DNA of 64,000 nt from assembly GCA_963829505.1 (NCBI GenBank), contig CAWHIL010000004.1:496001-560000 (forward strand), written 5' to 3'. Positions 15,931-24,937 of the stretch are shown in pieces. The number at the start of each line of letters is the position of its first letter. Position 1 is the stretch's first letter. A program made the position numbers and the translations under genes. The notes under the pieces were generated by a model. The model searched no databases, had not been told where the DNA came from, and worked only from the letters and a program-made list of their open reading frames with translations. The stretch is from Roseiarcus sp963829505 (GTDB taxonomy: Bacteria; Pseudomonadota; Alphaproteobacteria; Rhizobiales; Beijerinckiaceae).

Positions 15931-16009
15931 CCGTCATTGCGAGGAGCGGAGCGACGAAGCAATCCAAGCCGCCGCCCAATGGATTGCTTCGCTTCGCTCG
16001 CAATGACGG
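15931..16009. repeat. GTCATTGCGAGGAGC palindromic repeat between cbbL and cbbS
   Basis: Arms CCGTCATTGCGAGGAGCG and CGCTCGCAATGACGG with inner GAAGCAATCCA / TGGATTGCTTC make a near-perfect 79-bp hairpin. The family is a common dispersed repeat of alphaproteobacteria. Inside the cbbLS message it would form a strong RNA stem and could affect the large-to-small subunit transcript ratio (inference). Confidence 0.85.
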
Positions 16010-16023
16010 CTCAGGGTGGCGCG

Positions 16024-17487
16024 TCACATCGCGACCGAGGGCGTGGCCACGAAGTCGACCTGGTCGGTCGAGGCGTAGTTGAAGGTGACGTCGCCCCAGA
16101 CGTCGAGCGCCTGGCGGAGCGGCGTGCAGGTCCGGGCCGCTTCCGCGAGAATCGTCGGCCCTTCGTGCGCGAAGTCGCGCCCCGCGTTGCGGGCGAAGAT
16201 CATGGCTTCGAGCGCGACGCGGTTGGCGGTCGCGCCCGCCGCGATGCCGGCCGGATGGCCGATCGTGCCGCCGCCGAACTGCAGGACGACATCCTCGCCG
16301 AGAAGGTCGAGAAGCTGATGCATCTGCCCCGCATGGATGCCCCCCGATGCGACGGGCATGAGCTTGTTCAGCGACGCCCACGGCTGGTCGAAGAAGACGC
16401 CGTGCTCGAGCCGCATCGGATTGAAGTCTTCGCGGCAGATGTCGTAGTAGCCGCGCGTGGTCGCGGGATCGCCTTCGAGCTTGCCCACGACCGTGCCGGC
16501 GTGGATGTGGTCGACGCCAGCGAGGCGCATCCATTTGGCGATGACGCGGAACGAGACGCCGTGCGACTTCTGGCGCGTGTAGGTCGAATGGCCGGCGCGG
16601 TGCAGGTGCAGGATCATGTCGTTGCGGCGCGCCCACTTGGCCATCGACTGGATCGCGGTATAGCCGATCACGAGATCGATCATGACGATCACGGAGCCAA
16701 GCTCCCTGGCGAACTCGGCGCGCTCGTACATGTCCTCCATCGTCGCCGCCGTGACGTTGAGATAGGTGCCCTTGATCTCGCCGGTGGCGGCCTCGGCCCG
16801 GTTGACCGCCTCCATGCAATAGAGGAACCGGTCGCGCCAGTGCATGAACGGCTGCGAGTTGATGTTCTCGTCGTCCTTGGTGAAGTCGAGGCCGCCTTTC
16901 AGCGCCTCGTAGACGACGCGGCCGTAGTTGCGTCCCGAGAGGCCGAGCTTCGGCTTGACGGTCGCGCCGAGCAGCGGCCGGCCGAATTTGTCGAGCCGCT
17001 CGCGTTCGACGACGATGCCCGTCGCCGGTCCCTGGAACGTCTTCACATAGGCTGTCGGCAGACGCATGTCTTCGAGCCGCAGCGCCTTCAGCGGCTTGAA
17101 GCCGAAGACGTTGCCGATGATCGAGGCGGTGAGGTTGGCGATCGAGCCGGGCTCGAAGAGGTCGAGGTCGTAGGCGATATAGGCGAAGTACTGGCCTTCC
17201 GTTCCCGGGACCGGATCGACGCGAAAGCACTTGGCCCGGTACTTCTCGGTCGCCGTCAGCCGGTCGGTCCACACGACCGTCCAGGTGGCGGTCGAGGATT
17301 CGCCGGCCACCGCCGCCGACGCTTCGACCGGATCGACGCCCTCCTGCGGCGTGACGCGGAAGCAGGCGATGATGTCGGTGTCCTTCGGCGCGTAGTCGGG
17401 CTCCCAATAGCCCATCCGGCGATATTGCATCACGCCGGACTTGTAGCGGTCCTTGCCTTTGACGGTTTCAGACTTCTGCACGTTCAT
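16024..17487 (-). CDS. cbbL: RuBisCO large subunit, form I red type (IC)
   Basis: 487 residues. Carboxylates ribulose-1,5-bisphosphate. Active-site motifs are all intact: TVKPKLGLSGRNYGR (catalytic lysines), GGLDFTKDDENINSQPF (carbamylated lysine), LHLHRAGHSTYTRQKSHG and the loop 6 lysine in GTVVGKLEGDP. The opening MNVQKSETVKGKDRYKSGV is typical of proteobacterial red-type enzymes. The ATG at 17487 has GGAGG just upstream; the frame is open 9 codons further but without family similarity. Confidence 0.98.
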   Translation of the reverse strand: MNVQKSETVKGKDRYKSGVMQYRRMGYWEPDYAPKDTDIIACFRVTPQEGVDPVEASAAVAGESSTATWTVVWTDRLTATEKYRAKCFRVDPVPGTEGQYFAYIAYDLDLFEPGSIANLTASIIGNVFGFKPLKALRLEDMRLPTAYVKTFQGPATGIVVERERLDKFGRPLLGATVKPKLGLSGRNYGRVVYEALKGGLDFTKDDENINSQPFMHWRDRFLYCMEAVNRAEAATGEIKGTYLNVTAATMEDMYERAEFARELGSVIVMIDLVIGYTAIQSMAKWARRNDMILHLHRAGHSTYTRQKSHGVSFRVIAKWMRLAGVDHIHAGTVVGKLEGDPATTRGYYDICREDFNPMRLEHGVFFDQPWASLNKLMPVASGGIHAGQMHQLLDLLGEDVVLQFGGGTIGHPAGIAAGATANRVALEAMIFARNAGRDFAHEGPTILAEAARTCTPLRQALDVWGDVTFNYASTDQVDFVATPSVAM

Positions 17488-17544
17488 GCGCCTGCCTCCT
17501 CCTTCGACCTTCAAGCCCCGCGCCCTGTTCGCCGCCCCGCGCCC

Positions 17545-18426
17545 TCATGCTCTCAGCGTCCGGCGCGCCCGCTCGACGAGCTTCAGGATCATCGGCGTCA
17601 GGATGAGCTGCATGGCGATGTCGAGCTTTCCGCCCGGGATCACGATCGAGTTCGCCCGGCTCATGAAGCTGCCGTGGATCATCGACAGGAGGTAGGGAAA
17701 GTCGATGCCGTGCGGGTTCTTGAAGCGGATCACGACCATCGATTCGTCCGGCGTCGGGATCCAGCGGGCGACGAAGGGATTGGAGGTGTCGACCGTCGGC
17801 ACGCGCTGGAAATTGACGTCGGTCTGGCTGAACTGGGGGACGATGAGATTGATGTAGTCCGGCATCCGTCTCAGGATCGTGTCGGTCACCGCCTCCGTGG
17901 AATAGCCGCGCGCCGCCTTGTCGCGGTGCAGCTTCTGGATCCACTCGAGATTGATGACGGGCACGACGCCGATCTTGAGATCGACGTGCCGGGCGACATT
18001 CACCGTGTCGGTGATGACCGCGCCATGCAGGCCCTCGTAGAAGAGGAGGTCGGAGCCAGGCTGGAACTCGGACCATTCCGTGAAATGACCCGGCGGCGCC
18101 CGATGGATCTCCGCCTCGATTGGATCGTGGACGTAGACGCGGGTCCGCCCGCCGCCGGTTTCCGCGTAGGTGCGGAACGTGGTCTCGAGGTCCTCGAACA
18201 GGTTCGCGTCGACCCCGAAGTGACTGTAGTGGCGGTCGCCGCGGCCTTCCGCCTCCTTCATCCGCTCGCGCATCTCGGCGCGGTTCCAGCGGTGGAACGC
18301 GTCGCCCTCGATGTAGACCGGGTTGATCTTCTCGCGCCGGAAGATCTGCTCGAAAGTCTTCTTGACCGACGTCGTGCCGGCCCCCGACGAACCAGTGATC
18401 GCGATGATGGGGTGTTTGATGGACAT
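17545..18426 (-). CDS. cbbP: Phosphoribulokinase
   Basis: 293 residues, the length of proteobacterial class I PRK. Phosphorylates ribulose-5-phosphate to the RuBisCO substrate. P-loop GSSGAGTTSVKKTF is at about 12-25; the substrate region YIEGDAFHRWNR and the DPIEAEIHRAPPGHFTEWSEF block follow. It lies between cbbF (18 bp) and cbbL (57 bp) in one operon. Confidence 0.97.
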   Translation of the reverse strand: MSIKHPIIAITGSSGAGTTSVKKTFEQIFRREKINPVYIEGDAFHRWNRAEMRERMKEAEGRGDRHYSHFGVDANLFEDLETTFRTYAETGGGRTRVYVHDPIEAEIHRAPPGHFTEWSEFQPGSDLLFYEGLHGAVITDTVNVARHVDLKIGVVPVINLEWIQKLHRDKAARGYSTEAVTDTILRRMPDYINLIVPQFSQTDVNFQRVPTVDTSNPFVARWIPTPDESMVVIRFKNPHGIDFPYLLSMIHGSFMSRANSIVIPGGKLDIAMQLILTPMILKLVERARRTLRA

Positions 18427-18444
18427 GGGGCGCCCTTCCGAGCC

Positions 18445-19482
18445 TCAGCGGCGCAGGAGGCCGCGCTTTCCGAACAACGGGGAGGCGACCGCCTCGTCCT
18501 CGTCGCCGTAATAGCGGGCCACTCTTTCGACTTTGTCCCTCGATCCAAAAATGAGGGGGGTACGGGCGTGGATCGATCGCGGCTCGACGTCGAGGATGCG
18601 TCGATAGCCGTCGATCGCGGCGCCTCCCGCCTGCTCGATCAAATAGGCGACGGGGCTTGCCTCGTAGAGAAGACGCAGCCGGCCGTTCTCGTATCCTTCG
18701 CGGGCGTCGTCCGGATAGAGGTAGACGCCGCCGCAAAGCAGGATCCGGTACGCCTCGGCGATCATCGTGCCGACCCAGCGCATGTTGAAATTGCGCTGCC
18801 GCGGCCCCTCGTCGCCCTCGACGAGATCCTCGACATAGGCGCGCACGGGCGCCTTCCAGTGGCGAGCATTCGCGGCGTTGATCGAGAACACGTTCGTCCC
18901 CTGCGGGAGACGAACCCGCCGCGCGGTCAAGCGGTAGACGCCGGCGTCGGCGTCGAGCGTCGCGATCGACACGCCGTCGCCGACCGAGAAGGCGAAGTCG
19001 ACGTGGGGGCCGTAGACGATGAAGCCGGCGGCCCGCTGTGCGTCTCCGGCTTTGAGAAAATGCGCCGTCTCCAGGGGCCCCTGCGGCGCGTCGAGCACGG
19101 AAAAGATCGTGCCGATCGTGACGTTCGCCTCGATGCTGGACGATCCGTCGAGCGGGTCGATGGCGACGAGAAAGCCTCCCTCCGGGTCGAGCGGGACGAA
19201 TGCGTCGCGCTCCTCGGACACGAGCCCGCGCACCCCCGAGCCCTTGAGCCCCGCGAGAAACGTCTCGTCCGCGATCACATCGAGCGCCTTCTGCGCGACG
19301 CCGTCGTGAGCCGGTCCGACGTCGGCGTGCAGCGGTCCGTCGAGGGGCCCGCGGCGGATCTTTCGGGCGACCGCGATCGAGGCGCCGGCGATCGCCGCCA
19401 GGACGCGAGCCAGAGCCGCCTCGGCGTTGGACGCGAGGAAAGCGTCGAGATCCTCGTTTTCGGCGGCGAGCGTGGTCACCAA
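18445..19482 (-). CDS. cbbF: Fructose-1,6-bisphosphatase class I
   Basis: 345 residues. Regenerates ribulose bisphosphate in the Calvin cycle. The metal-binding signature AIDPLDGSSSIEANVTIGTIFSV and the later substrate loop (YLYPDDAREGYENGRLRLLYEASPVAYLIEQAGG) are clear. It is the first gene of the cbbFPLSX operon, divergent from cbbR. No cbbA, cbbT or cbbG gene follows, so the remaining cycle enzymes are elsewhere. Confidence 0.95.
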   Translation of the reverse strand: MVTTLAAENEDLDAFLASNAEAALARVLAAIAGASIAVARKIRRGPLDGPLHADVGPAHDGVAQKALDVIADETFLAGLKGSGVRGLVSEERDAFVPLDPEGGFLVAIDPLDGSSSIEANVTIGTIFSVLDAPQGPLETAHFLKAGDAQRAAGFIVYGPHVDFAFSVGDGVSIATLDADAGVYRLTARRVRLPQGTNVFSINAANARHWKAPVRAYVEDLVEGDEGPRQRNFNMRWVGTMIAEAYRILLCGGVYLYPDDAREGYENGRLRLLYEASPVAYLIEQAGGAAIDGYRRILDVEPRSIHARTPLIFGSRDKVERVARYYGDEDEAVASPLFGKRGLLRR

Positions 19483-19550
19483 GGTTCCCTCCAGGAACCG
19501 CCCGCATTCGAGAGCGCGCGTGGCGGGATCGAAGATACGGGCCCTTACGC

Positions 19551-19577
19551 CGCAAATGAAACTGACTTATTTTTGCG
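19551..19577. promoter_or_regulatory. Candidate CbbR operator in the cbbF-cbbR divergent region
   Basis: An inverted repeat CGCAAA-N15-TTTGCG lies 30 bp upstream of cbbR and 69 bp upstream of cbbF. LysR regulators use interrupted dyads in just this position, so CbbR auto-control and cbb activation through it are expected, though not shown. Confidence 0.5.
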
Positions 19578-19606
19578 GGAGCATTCAAATGGATTGAAGG
19601 GCGCCC

Positions 19607-20524
19607 ATGCGCAATCTCTCCTTCCGGCACATCGAAACCCTGCAGGCGATCGTCGCCTCGGGATCGCTCGTGAAGGCGGCGGGGGCGCTCAACATGACGC
19701 CGGCGGCGCTTACCGCCCGGATCAAGGGCCTCGAGGACGCTGTGGGGCTCAAGCTGTTCGACCGGACGCCTGTGGGCATGCGTCTGACGCGGGCGGGGGA
19801 GGCGGCGCTCGAGGCGTCGCGCGGGGTCGAGCAAGCTATGCGGGAGTTCGCCGAAACGATCCGGGCCATTGCGTCGGGCGACGGCGGCCTGCTCTCGGTC
19901 GGCGCCGTCTCCACGGCCAAGTATTTCGCCCCGCGGCTGATCGCCGCATTTCTCCGCGACCGGCCCAAGGTCGAGCTTCGCTTCCTGGTCGGCAATCGCG
20001 ACGCAACCATCGCATCGCTGGGGGCCGGGACGGTCGAGGTGGCGCTGGCGGGTCGGCGGCTGTGGGACATGCCTGTCGAGGCGTTCGCCTTCGGGGCGCA
20101 TCCTTACGTTCTGATCGCCCCGCCGGAGCATCGGCTGGCGGGCGCGAAAGGGCTCAGGCGAGAGGATCTCGCGGGCGAGGCCTTCCTGTTCCGCGAACCC
20201 GGTTCGGGGACGCGCACGCTGTTCGAGAATTTCATTGGCGATACGGCGATTCGGCCGGTTCAGATCGGCATGGAGCTCGGCTCGAACGAGACGATCAAGC
20301 AGGCGGTCATGGCGGGTCTCGGGATCGCGCTTCTTTCCGCGCACACGGTCGCGGCCGAGGCGGCGAGCGGCCGCCTCGTCTGCCTCGACGTGGAGGGACT
20401 GCCGATCGTGCGGCGCTGGCATGTCGTCAACCGGACGGACCGCAATCTCTCGCCGGCGGCGCGCGCCTTCCGCGACTTCGCCGTCAGCGAGGGCGAGCGC
20501 TTCCTGCCGAGCCTGACGGCCTGA
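19607..20524 (+). CDS. cbbR: LysR-type regulator CbbR
   Basis: 305 residues. N-terminal winged HTH (RHIETLQAIVASGSLVKAAGALNMTPAALTARIKGLEDAVGLKLFDR) and a periplasmic-binding-like effector domain. Divergent transcription from cbbF marks it as the Calvin-cycle activator. Effector (RuBP, ATP or NADPH in relatives) cannot be read from sequence. Confidence 0.92.
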   Translation: MRNLSFRHIETLQAIVASGSLVKAAGALNMTPAALTARIKGLEDAVGLKLFDRTPVGMRLTRAGEAALEASRGVEQAMREFAETIRAIASGDGGLLSVGAVSTAKYFAPRLIAAFLRDRPKVELRFLVGNRDATIASLGAGTVEVALAGRRLWDMPVEAFAFGAHPYVLIAPPEHRLAGAKGLRREDLAGEAFLFREPGSGTRTLFENFIGDTAIRPVQIGMELGSNETIKQAVMAGLGIALLSAHTVAAEAASGRLVCLDVEGLPIVRRWHVVNRTDRNLSPAARAFRDFAVSEGERFLPSLTA

Positions 20525-20550
20525 AGGTGGCCGCAAGGCGACAAGCTGGC

Positions 20551-20579
20551 TTGACCTAAGTGTCAATTTTGCTTTACAC
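20551..20579 (+). promoter_or_regulatory. bchE promoter with PpsR operator
   Basis: -35 TTGACC (20551-20556), 17 bp, -10 TTACAC (20574-20579). A perfect TGT-N12-ACA site (TGTCAATTTTGCTTTACA, 20561-20578) lies between and over the -10, the geometry of direct PpsR repression. Confidence 0.8.
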
Positions 20580-20613
20580 ACGGGTCGAACCGCAAAATGG
20601 ACGGAGAAGCCCG

Positions 20614-22279
20614 TTGCGCATCCTGCTGATCCACCCGAATTACCACTCCGGCGGGGCGGAAATTGCAGGCAATTGGCCACCGGCCTGGGTCGCCTATCTC
20701 GCCGGCGCCTTGAAGCAGGCCGGGTTCCCCGACGTCCGGTTCATCGACGCGATGACCAACGACCTGAGCGACGAGGCGCTCGCCCGGCGCATCGCCGCCG
20801 AAGAGCCGGACATCGTCGGCGCGACGGCCATCACGCCGTCCATTTACAAGGCCGAGCGCGCGCTCCAGATCGCCAAGGAAACGAACCCGAACATCGTGAC
20901 GCTCCTCGGCGGCGTCCATGCGACCTTCATGTTCAAGCAGGTGCTCAGCGAAGCGCCGTGGATCGACGCCATCGTGCGCGGCGAAGGCGAGGAAATCCTG
21001 GTCGAGGTGATCCGAGCCATCGACTCGGGCGAATGGGCGGCGCGTCGGAGCGACATCAAGGGACTGGCGTTTACGGAGCAGGGACCGGCGGGCGCGCGCA
21101 TCGTCGCAACCCCGGCTGCGCCGACGGTCAAGAACTTCGACGCGATCACGCCCGACTGGGGCCTGCTCGAGTGGAGCAAGTACAAATACATTCCCCTGAA
21201 CTGCCGGGTCGCGATCCCCAATATGGCGCGGGGTTGCCCGTTCACCTGCTCGTTCTGTTCGCAGTGGAAGTTCTGGCGCGACTATCGCATCCGCGATCCC
21301 AAGAAGGTCGTGGACGAAATCGAAACTCTGTATCGGGACTACGACGTCCGCTTCTTCATCCTCGCGGACGAGGAGCCGACCATCAACCGCAAGAAGTTCG
21401 TGCAGTTTTGCGAGGAGTTGATCAGCGCGCGGACTGCCCGACAAGGTCCAGTGGGGCATCAACACGCGCGTCACCGACATTTTGCGCGACGAGGAGTTCC
21501 TTCCGCTCTACCGCAAGGCGGGACTGCTCCACGTGTCGCTTGGAACGGAGGCCGCCGCTCAGCTCAAACTCGATCTCTTCAATAAGGAAACGAAGGTCGC
21601 CGACAACCGAAAGGCCATCCGCCTCCTGCGCGAGGCGGGCATCGTGGTCGAGGCACAGTTCATCGTCGGCCTCGAAAACGAGACCGCCGAGACGCTCGAA
21701 GAAACCTACCGCATGGCGAAGGAGTGGAAGCCCGACCTCGCCAACTGGTCGATGTATACGCCCTGGCCGTTCTCCAAGCTTTACCAGGACATGAGCGACA
21801 AGGTCGAGGTCTTCGACTTCGAGAAGTACAATTTTGTGACTCCGATCATCAAGCCGGCGGCGATGGATCGCGGAGAACTCCTCGATCGGGTCATGAATAA
21901 CTACCGCCGCTTCTATATGCAGAAGGCGCTCTTCTCCTATCCTTGGGCGGGCAGCGGGCAGCGGCGACGCTATCTGTTGGGATGCCTCAAGGCCTTCCTC
22001 AAGGCGGGCTTCGAGCGCAAATTCTATGATCTCGGCAAGGTCGGATACTGGGGACCGCAGTCGCGCAAGAAGGTCGATTTCCATTTCGATACGTCGCGCA
22101 AGATCGAACCCGCCCAGATGGCCGACTGGGTTGCGAACGCCGAGCGGTCGCGCAAGGCCGAGGCAAATTCCGCCGACGCGAGGGCGTGCGGCGGCGGAAC
22201 CGAGCAGATGGCCGAAGACGACGGTATGGTCGCAGACGTGGCTGACAACGATGTCGTTGGCGCCTCCCTCCATATCTGA
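20614..22279 (+). CDS. bchE: Anaerobic Mg-protoporphyrin monomethyl ester cyclase BchE, frame broken near 21424-21434
   Basis: Radical-SAM, cobalamin-dependent enzyme that closes ring E using water. A B12-type N-terminal domain (RILLIHPNYHSGGAEIAG) is followed by the radical-SAM cluster motif CPFTCSFCSQW. After VQFCEELIS the frame slips: the expected LPDKVQWGINTRVTDILRDEEFLPLYRKAG reads one base later and continues to 22279 (FEKYNFVTPI ... DLGKVGYWGPQSRKKVDFHFD). Removing one base in AGCGCGCGGACTG gives 554 residues, a normal length. Start is the TTG at 20614 with GGAGAAG upstream. Confidence 0.92.
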
Positions 22280-22898
22280 GCGCTCGGCCGAGCGCTCGCC
22301 ACCCGAGGCGCCTCACGCCCGAATCGGACCGAATGCGGCGATCCAGCTGCTTCGCGTCCTGTCGCTCTCCGCGGACCCCGAGACGGTCGGGCGCATCCTG
22401 GCGGCGGCGGGCGCGCTCGAGTGGGCGATCCGCGCCCCGGCGGAGATGGTCGATGAGCGGAAGGTCGCCGCGCTCCATCGGGCGACCCGGGCGATCCTTC
22501 CGGTTCAGGAAGCCCGAGCCATTCTCACGAAGGCCGGCGCGCTGACCGGCGACTACATTCTGACGAACCGGATCCCCGATTTGGCTCGCGCTACGCTCCG
22601 GGCGCTGCCCGCGCGCCTGTCGTGCCTGCTCCTCGTCCGTGCGATCGCCGCGAACGCCTGGACCTTTGTCGGCTCGGGACGGTTCGCCTGCGACCGGACC
22701 GAAGGCCTGCGGCTTGAAATTTGGTCGAACCCCTTGTGTTTTGGAGAAAAAAGCAGAGAACCTATCTGCGTTTGGCACGAGGCGGTCTTCCAGAGGCTGT
22801 TCGGGACGCTGGCGTCGCCGCGAGCGTATGTTGTGGAAACGCGTTGCTGCGCGCGGGGAGACCCCTGCTGCAGCTTCGCCGTCAATGGGATCCGCTGA
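22251..22898 (+). CDS. bchJ: BchJ, V4R-domain protein
   Basis: 215 residues. BchJ was first proposed as the 8-vinyl reductase and is now thought to be an accessory or substrate-delivery factor for tetrapyrrole intermediates. The C-terminal V4R domain is recognisable by the cysteine motif CCARGDPCCSFAV and the ELW-type segments before it. The ATG at 22251 overlaps the end of bchE by 29 bp, consistent with the bchE-bchJ pairing seen in purple bacteria. Confidence 0.88.
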   Translation: MSLAPPSISERSAERSPPEAPHARIGPNAAIQLLRVLSLSADPETVGRILAAAGALEWAIRAPAEMVDERKVAALHRATRAILPVQEARAILTKAGALTGDYILTNRIPDLARATLRALPARLSCLLLVRAIAANAWTFVGSGRFACDRTEGLRLEIWSNPLCFGEKSREPICVWHEAVFQRLFGTLASPRAYVVETRCCARGDPCCSFAVNGIR

Positions 22899-23440
22899 TG
22901 AGTTCGGACGACGATCTCGTCGTTTTGGTCGATGATCTCGACCGGGAAATCGGGCGCGCTTCCAAGCTCGTCGCCCATCAGCTTGGGCAACGCCATCGAG
23001 CCATCTCCGTGTGTGTCGTCGACAAGGCGGGGCGCATGCTGCTCCAGCGCCGTGCGCCGGGAAAATACCATTCGGGCGGGCTCTGGACGAACGCGTGCTG
23101 CACGCACCCGCGGCCGGGCGAGCCCGAGAAGGCTGCCGCTGAGCGTCGGCTGCGCGAGGAACTGGGCGTCGAATGCACGCTGAAGTTTGTCGCCCGGACG
23201 CACTATCGCGCCCCTGTCGGAGGAGGCCTCATCGAGGATGAAGTCGTCCATCTTTTCGTCGGCGACTATGACGGGCTGGTCACGCCCGACACGGACGAAG
23301 TCGCCGAGGTCGCCTGGCGACCCTACGACGTCCTGTCGGCCGATCTCGCGGCAAGGCCCGAGGCGTACACCTACTGGTTTCGATTCTATATGACGCTTTT
23401 TGGTCAACGGCTGTTTACGGAGGCGTTGTCGGCGGCCTGA
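22898..23440 (+). CDS. idi: Isopentenyl-diphosphate delta-isomerase, type 1
   Basis: 180 residues. Interconverts IPP and DMAPP for carotenoid and phytol synthesis. The Nudix-type fold shows the catalytic cysteine region WTNACCTHPRPGE, the family RRLREELG helix and the metal/catalytic segment LIEDEVVHLFVG. The ATG overlaps the bchJ stop (TGATG). An idi gene in the PGC is common in Rhodopseudomonas relatives. Confidence 0.95.
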   Translation: MSSDDDLVVLVDDLDREIGRASKLVAHQLGQRHRAISVCVVDKAGRMLLQRRAPGKYHSGGLWTNACCTHPRPGEPEKAAAERRLREELGVECTLKFVARTHYRAPVGGGLIEDEVVHLFVGDYDGLVTPDTDEVAEVAWRPYDVLSADLAARPEAYTYWFRFYMTLFGQRLFTEALSAA

Positions 23441-23595
23441 GCCCTTGGGCTCTGGACGGCGTTCTAAGGTTGCGATACCGGTCCAGCGAGACTTTCCTGA
23501 GGAATCGGAAAGCGATCGAAGGCCGGTCGGGCCGGGGGGCCCGGTTTACGGTCCTGCCGGCTCATGGTCGCCGGCGAGGCCGGGTTGGATGTTTG

Positions 23596-24912
23596 ATGAG
23601 CGAGTCCTTGCAGTTTTCACCGGACATCACGCTCGCCGTGGACGGCGAGGGCGTAATTCGGACCGCCGTCTCCGCGGAAGCCCTGGCCGACGAACCGCTC
23701 GGCGAATGGCAGGGGCTGCGCTGGACCGACACAGTTCCCCCCGAGGCCGCCGAGCGCGTCGCCATAGCGGTGGAGTCCGTCCGCCGCGAGGGCGCGTCGT
23801 CCTGCTTCACCGTCAATCAGCGACTGCCGAGCGGTCGCGAGTTGATGCTCGAGTACACAGCGGTTCGGCTGGGCAAGAAGGCCGGCTTTCTCGCAATCGG
23901 GAGAAGCGTTCAGGTCATCGCTGACCTCAAGGCGCGGCTGGCGCTGGTCCAGAAGGAACGCGAACACGACTACTGGAAGCTTCGCGAGATCGAAACCCGA
24001 TACAAGGCGCTCCTCGACGCATCGTCGGAAGCGGTCGCGCTCGTGCGGGTCGACAATCTGCGGGTGGTCGAGGCCAATGCGGTGGCGGCGAGGTCGTTGG
24101 GGCTCCTTCCCGGGGTGGTGTTTCCGCCGGAACTGACGGAGCGTGACCGGAGACCCCTCGACTCGCTCCTCGAAGCGGCTCGGCTCAAGGGCCGCGCGCC
24201 GGGCATTGTGATCCATGTCGTCGACCGGGGATCGTGGAGCCTGCGCGCCTCGACGCTCGCAACGGAAGCGGGCGCCTTCTATTTGTTCCAGATGGCGCCG
24301 CTGCCCGAGGCCGATCTCGGCTCGGTCGAGCCGAAGCCGGAGTCCTTTTCGCTCGAGAGTTTCCTCTGGCGTTTGCCTGAGGCGTTCGCAGTCCTCGATC
24401 GCGACGGCGTCGTGCGATACGCCAACCTGACGTTTCTCGATCTTGTGCAGTCGGGAACGTCGGGCGCCGTGATCGGCAGGAGCGCCAAGCACTGGTTTAC
24501 GCGTCCGGGGACCGGCCTGCGCGTCATTCTCAACCTTGTCGAGCAACACGGCGTCGTTCGATTCCTGAAGACCGCGCTCGAAGGCGAGCTTGGCATGAAC
24601 GCCGAGATCGAAGTGTCCGCGGTTGGCGACCAGTTGGACCGCCCCCGCTACTTTGCGCTCCTGATCCGCGACGTGACGTCGCAGGCCAGCCCCGCTGTGG
24701 ACGTTTCCACGGTCCTGGCGCTCTCGAACGGTTTTGCCGGGGCTTCGCTCGAAATGGCGGTTCGAACCTCGGTCGAAGCCGTCGAACGTCGGCGACTGGT
24801 CGACGCTCTTTCCCAGTCCAACGGCAACCGCGCCGCCGCCGCCAAGTCTCTCGGCATCAGTCGTCAGAGCTTGTACACGAAGCTGAAAAAGTACACCCTG
24901 CAGCAACATTGA
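23596..24912 (+). CDS. ppsR1: Photosynthesis regulator PpsR/CrtJ, copy 1
   Basis: 438 residues: N-terminal region, two PAS domains (about 135-230 and 265-375) joined by a Q-linker-like helix, and a C-terminal Fis-type HTH (NGNRAAAAKSLGISRQSLYTKLKKY). PpsR proteins bind TGT-N12-ACA to repress or, for PpsR1 of Bradyrhizobium, activate pigment genes. Only one cysteine (C70) is present and none is near the HTH, where the second copy here has one, so redox control, if any, must differ. The ATG at 23596 is chosen; it is directly upstream of bphP. Confidence 0.93.
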   Translation: MSESLQFSPDITLAVDGEGVIRTAVSAEALADEPLGEWQGLRWTDTVPPEAAERVAIAVESVRREGASSCFTVNQRLPSGRELMLEYTAVRLGKKAGFLAIGRSVQVIADLKARLALVQKEREHDYWKLREIETRYKALLDASSEAVALVRVDNLRVVEANAVAARSLGLLPGVVFPPELTERDRRPLDSLLEAARLKGRAPGIVIHVVDRGSWSLRASTLATEAGAFYLFQMAPLPEADLGSVEPKPESFSLESFLWRLPEAFAVLDRDGVVRYANLTFLDLVQSGTSGAVIGRSAKHWFTRPGTGLRVILNLVEQHGVVRFLKTALEGELGMNAEIEVSAVGDQLDRPRYFALLIRDVTSQASPAVDVSTVLALSNGFAGASLEMAVRTSVEAVERRRLVDALSQSNGNRAAAAKSLGISRQSLYTKLKKYTLQQH

Positions 24913-24937
24913 CCCGGTCCATCGCCGGAGATGGGTT

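Noticed and set aside
15679..20559. A plus-strand open frame of over 1600 codons opposite the cbb genes
   Set aside because: It is antisense to five well-conserved genes, has Arg/Asp-rich shadow composition, no domain and no start signal; third-position GC bias explains the absence of stops.
17468..20680. A 1070-codon minus-strand open frame
   Set aside because: Out of frame with cbbP and cbbF and antisense to cbbR; composition is that of a GC-rich shadow.
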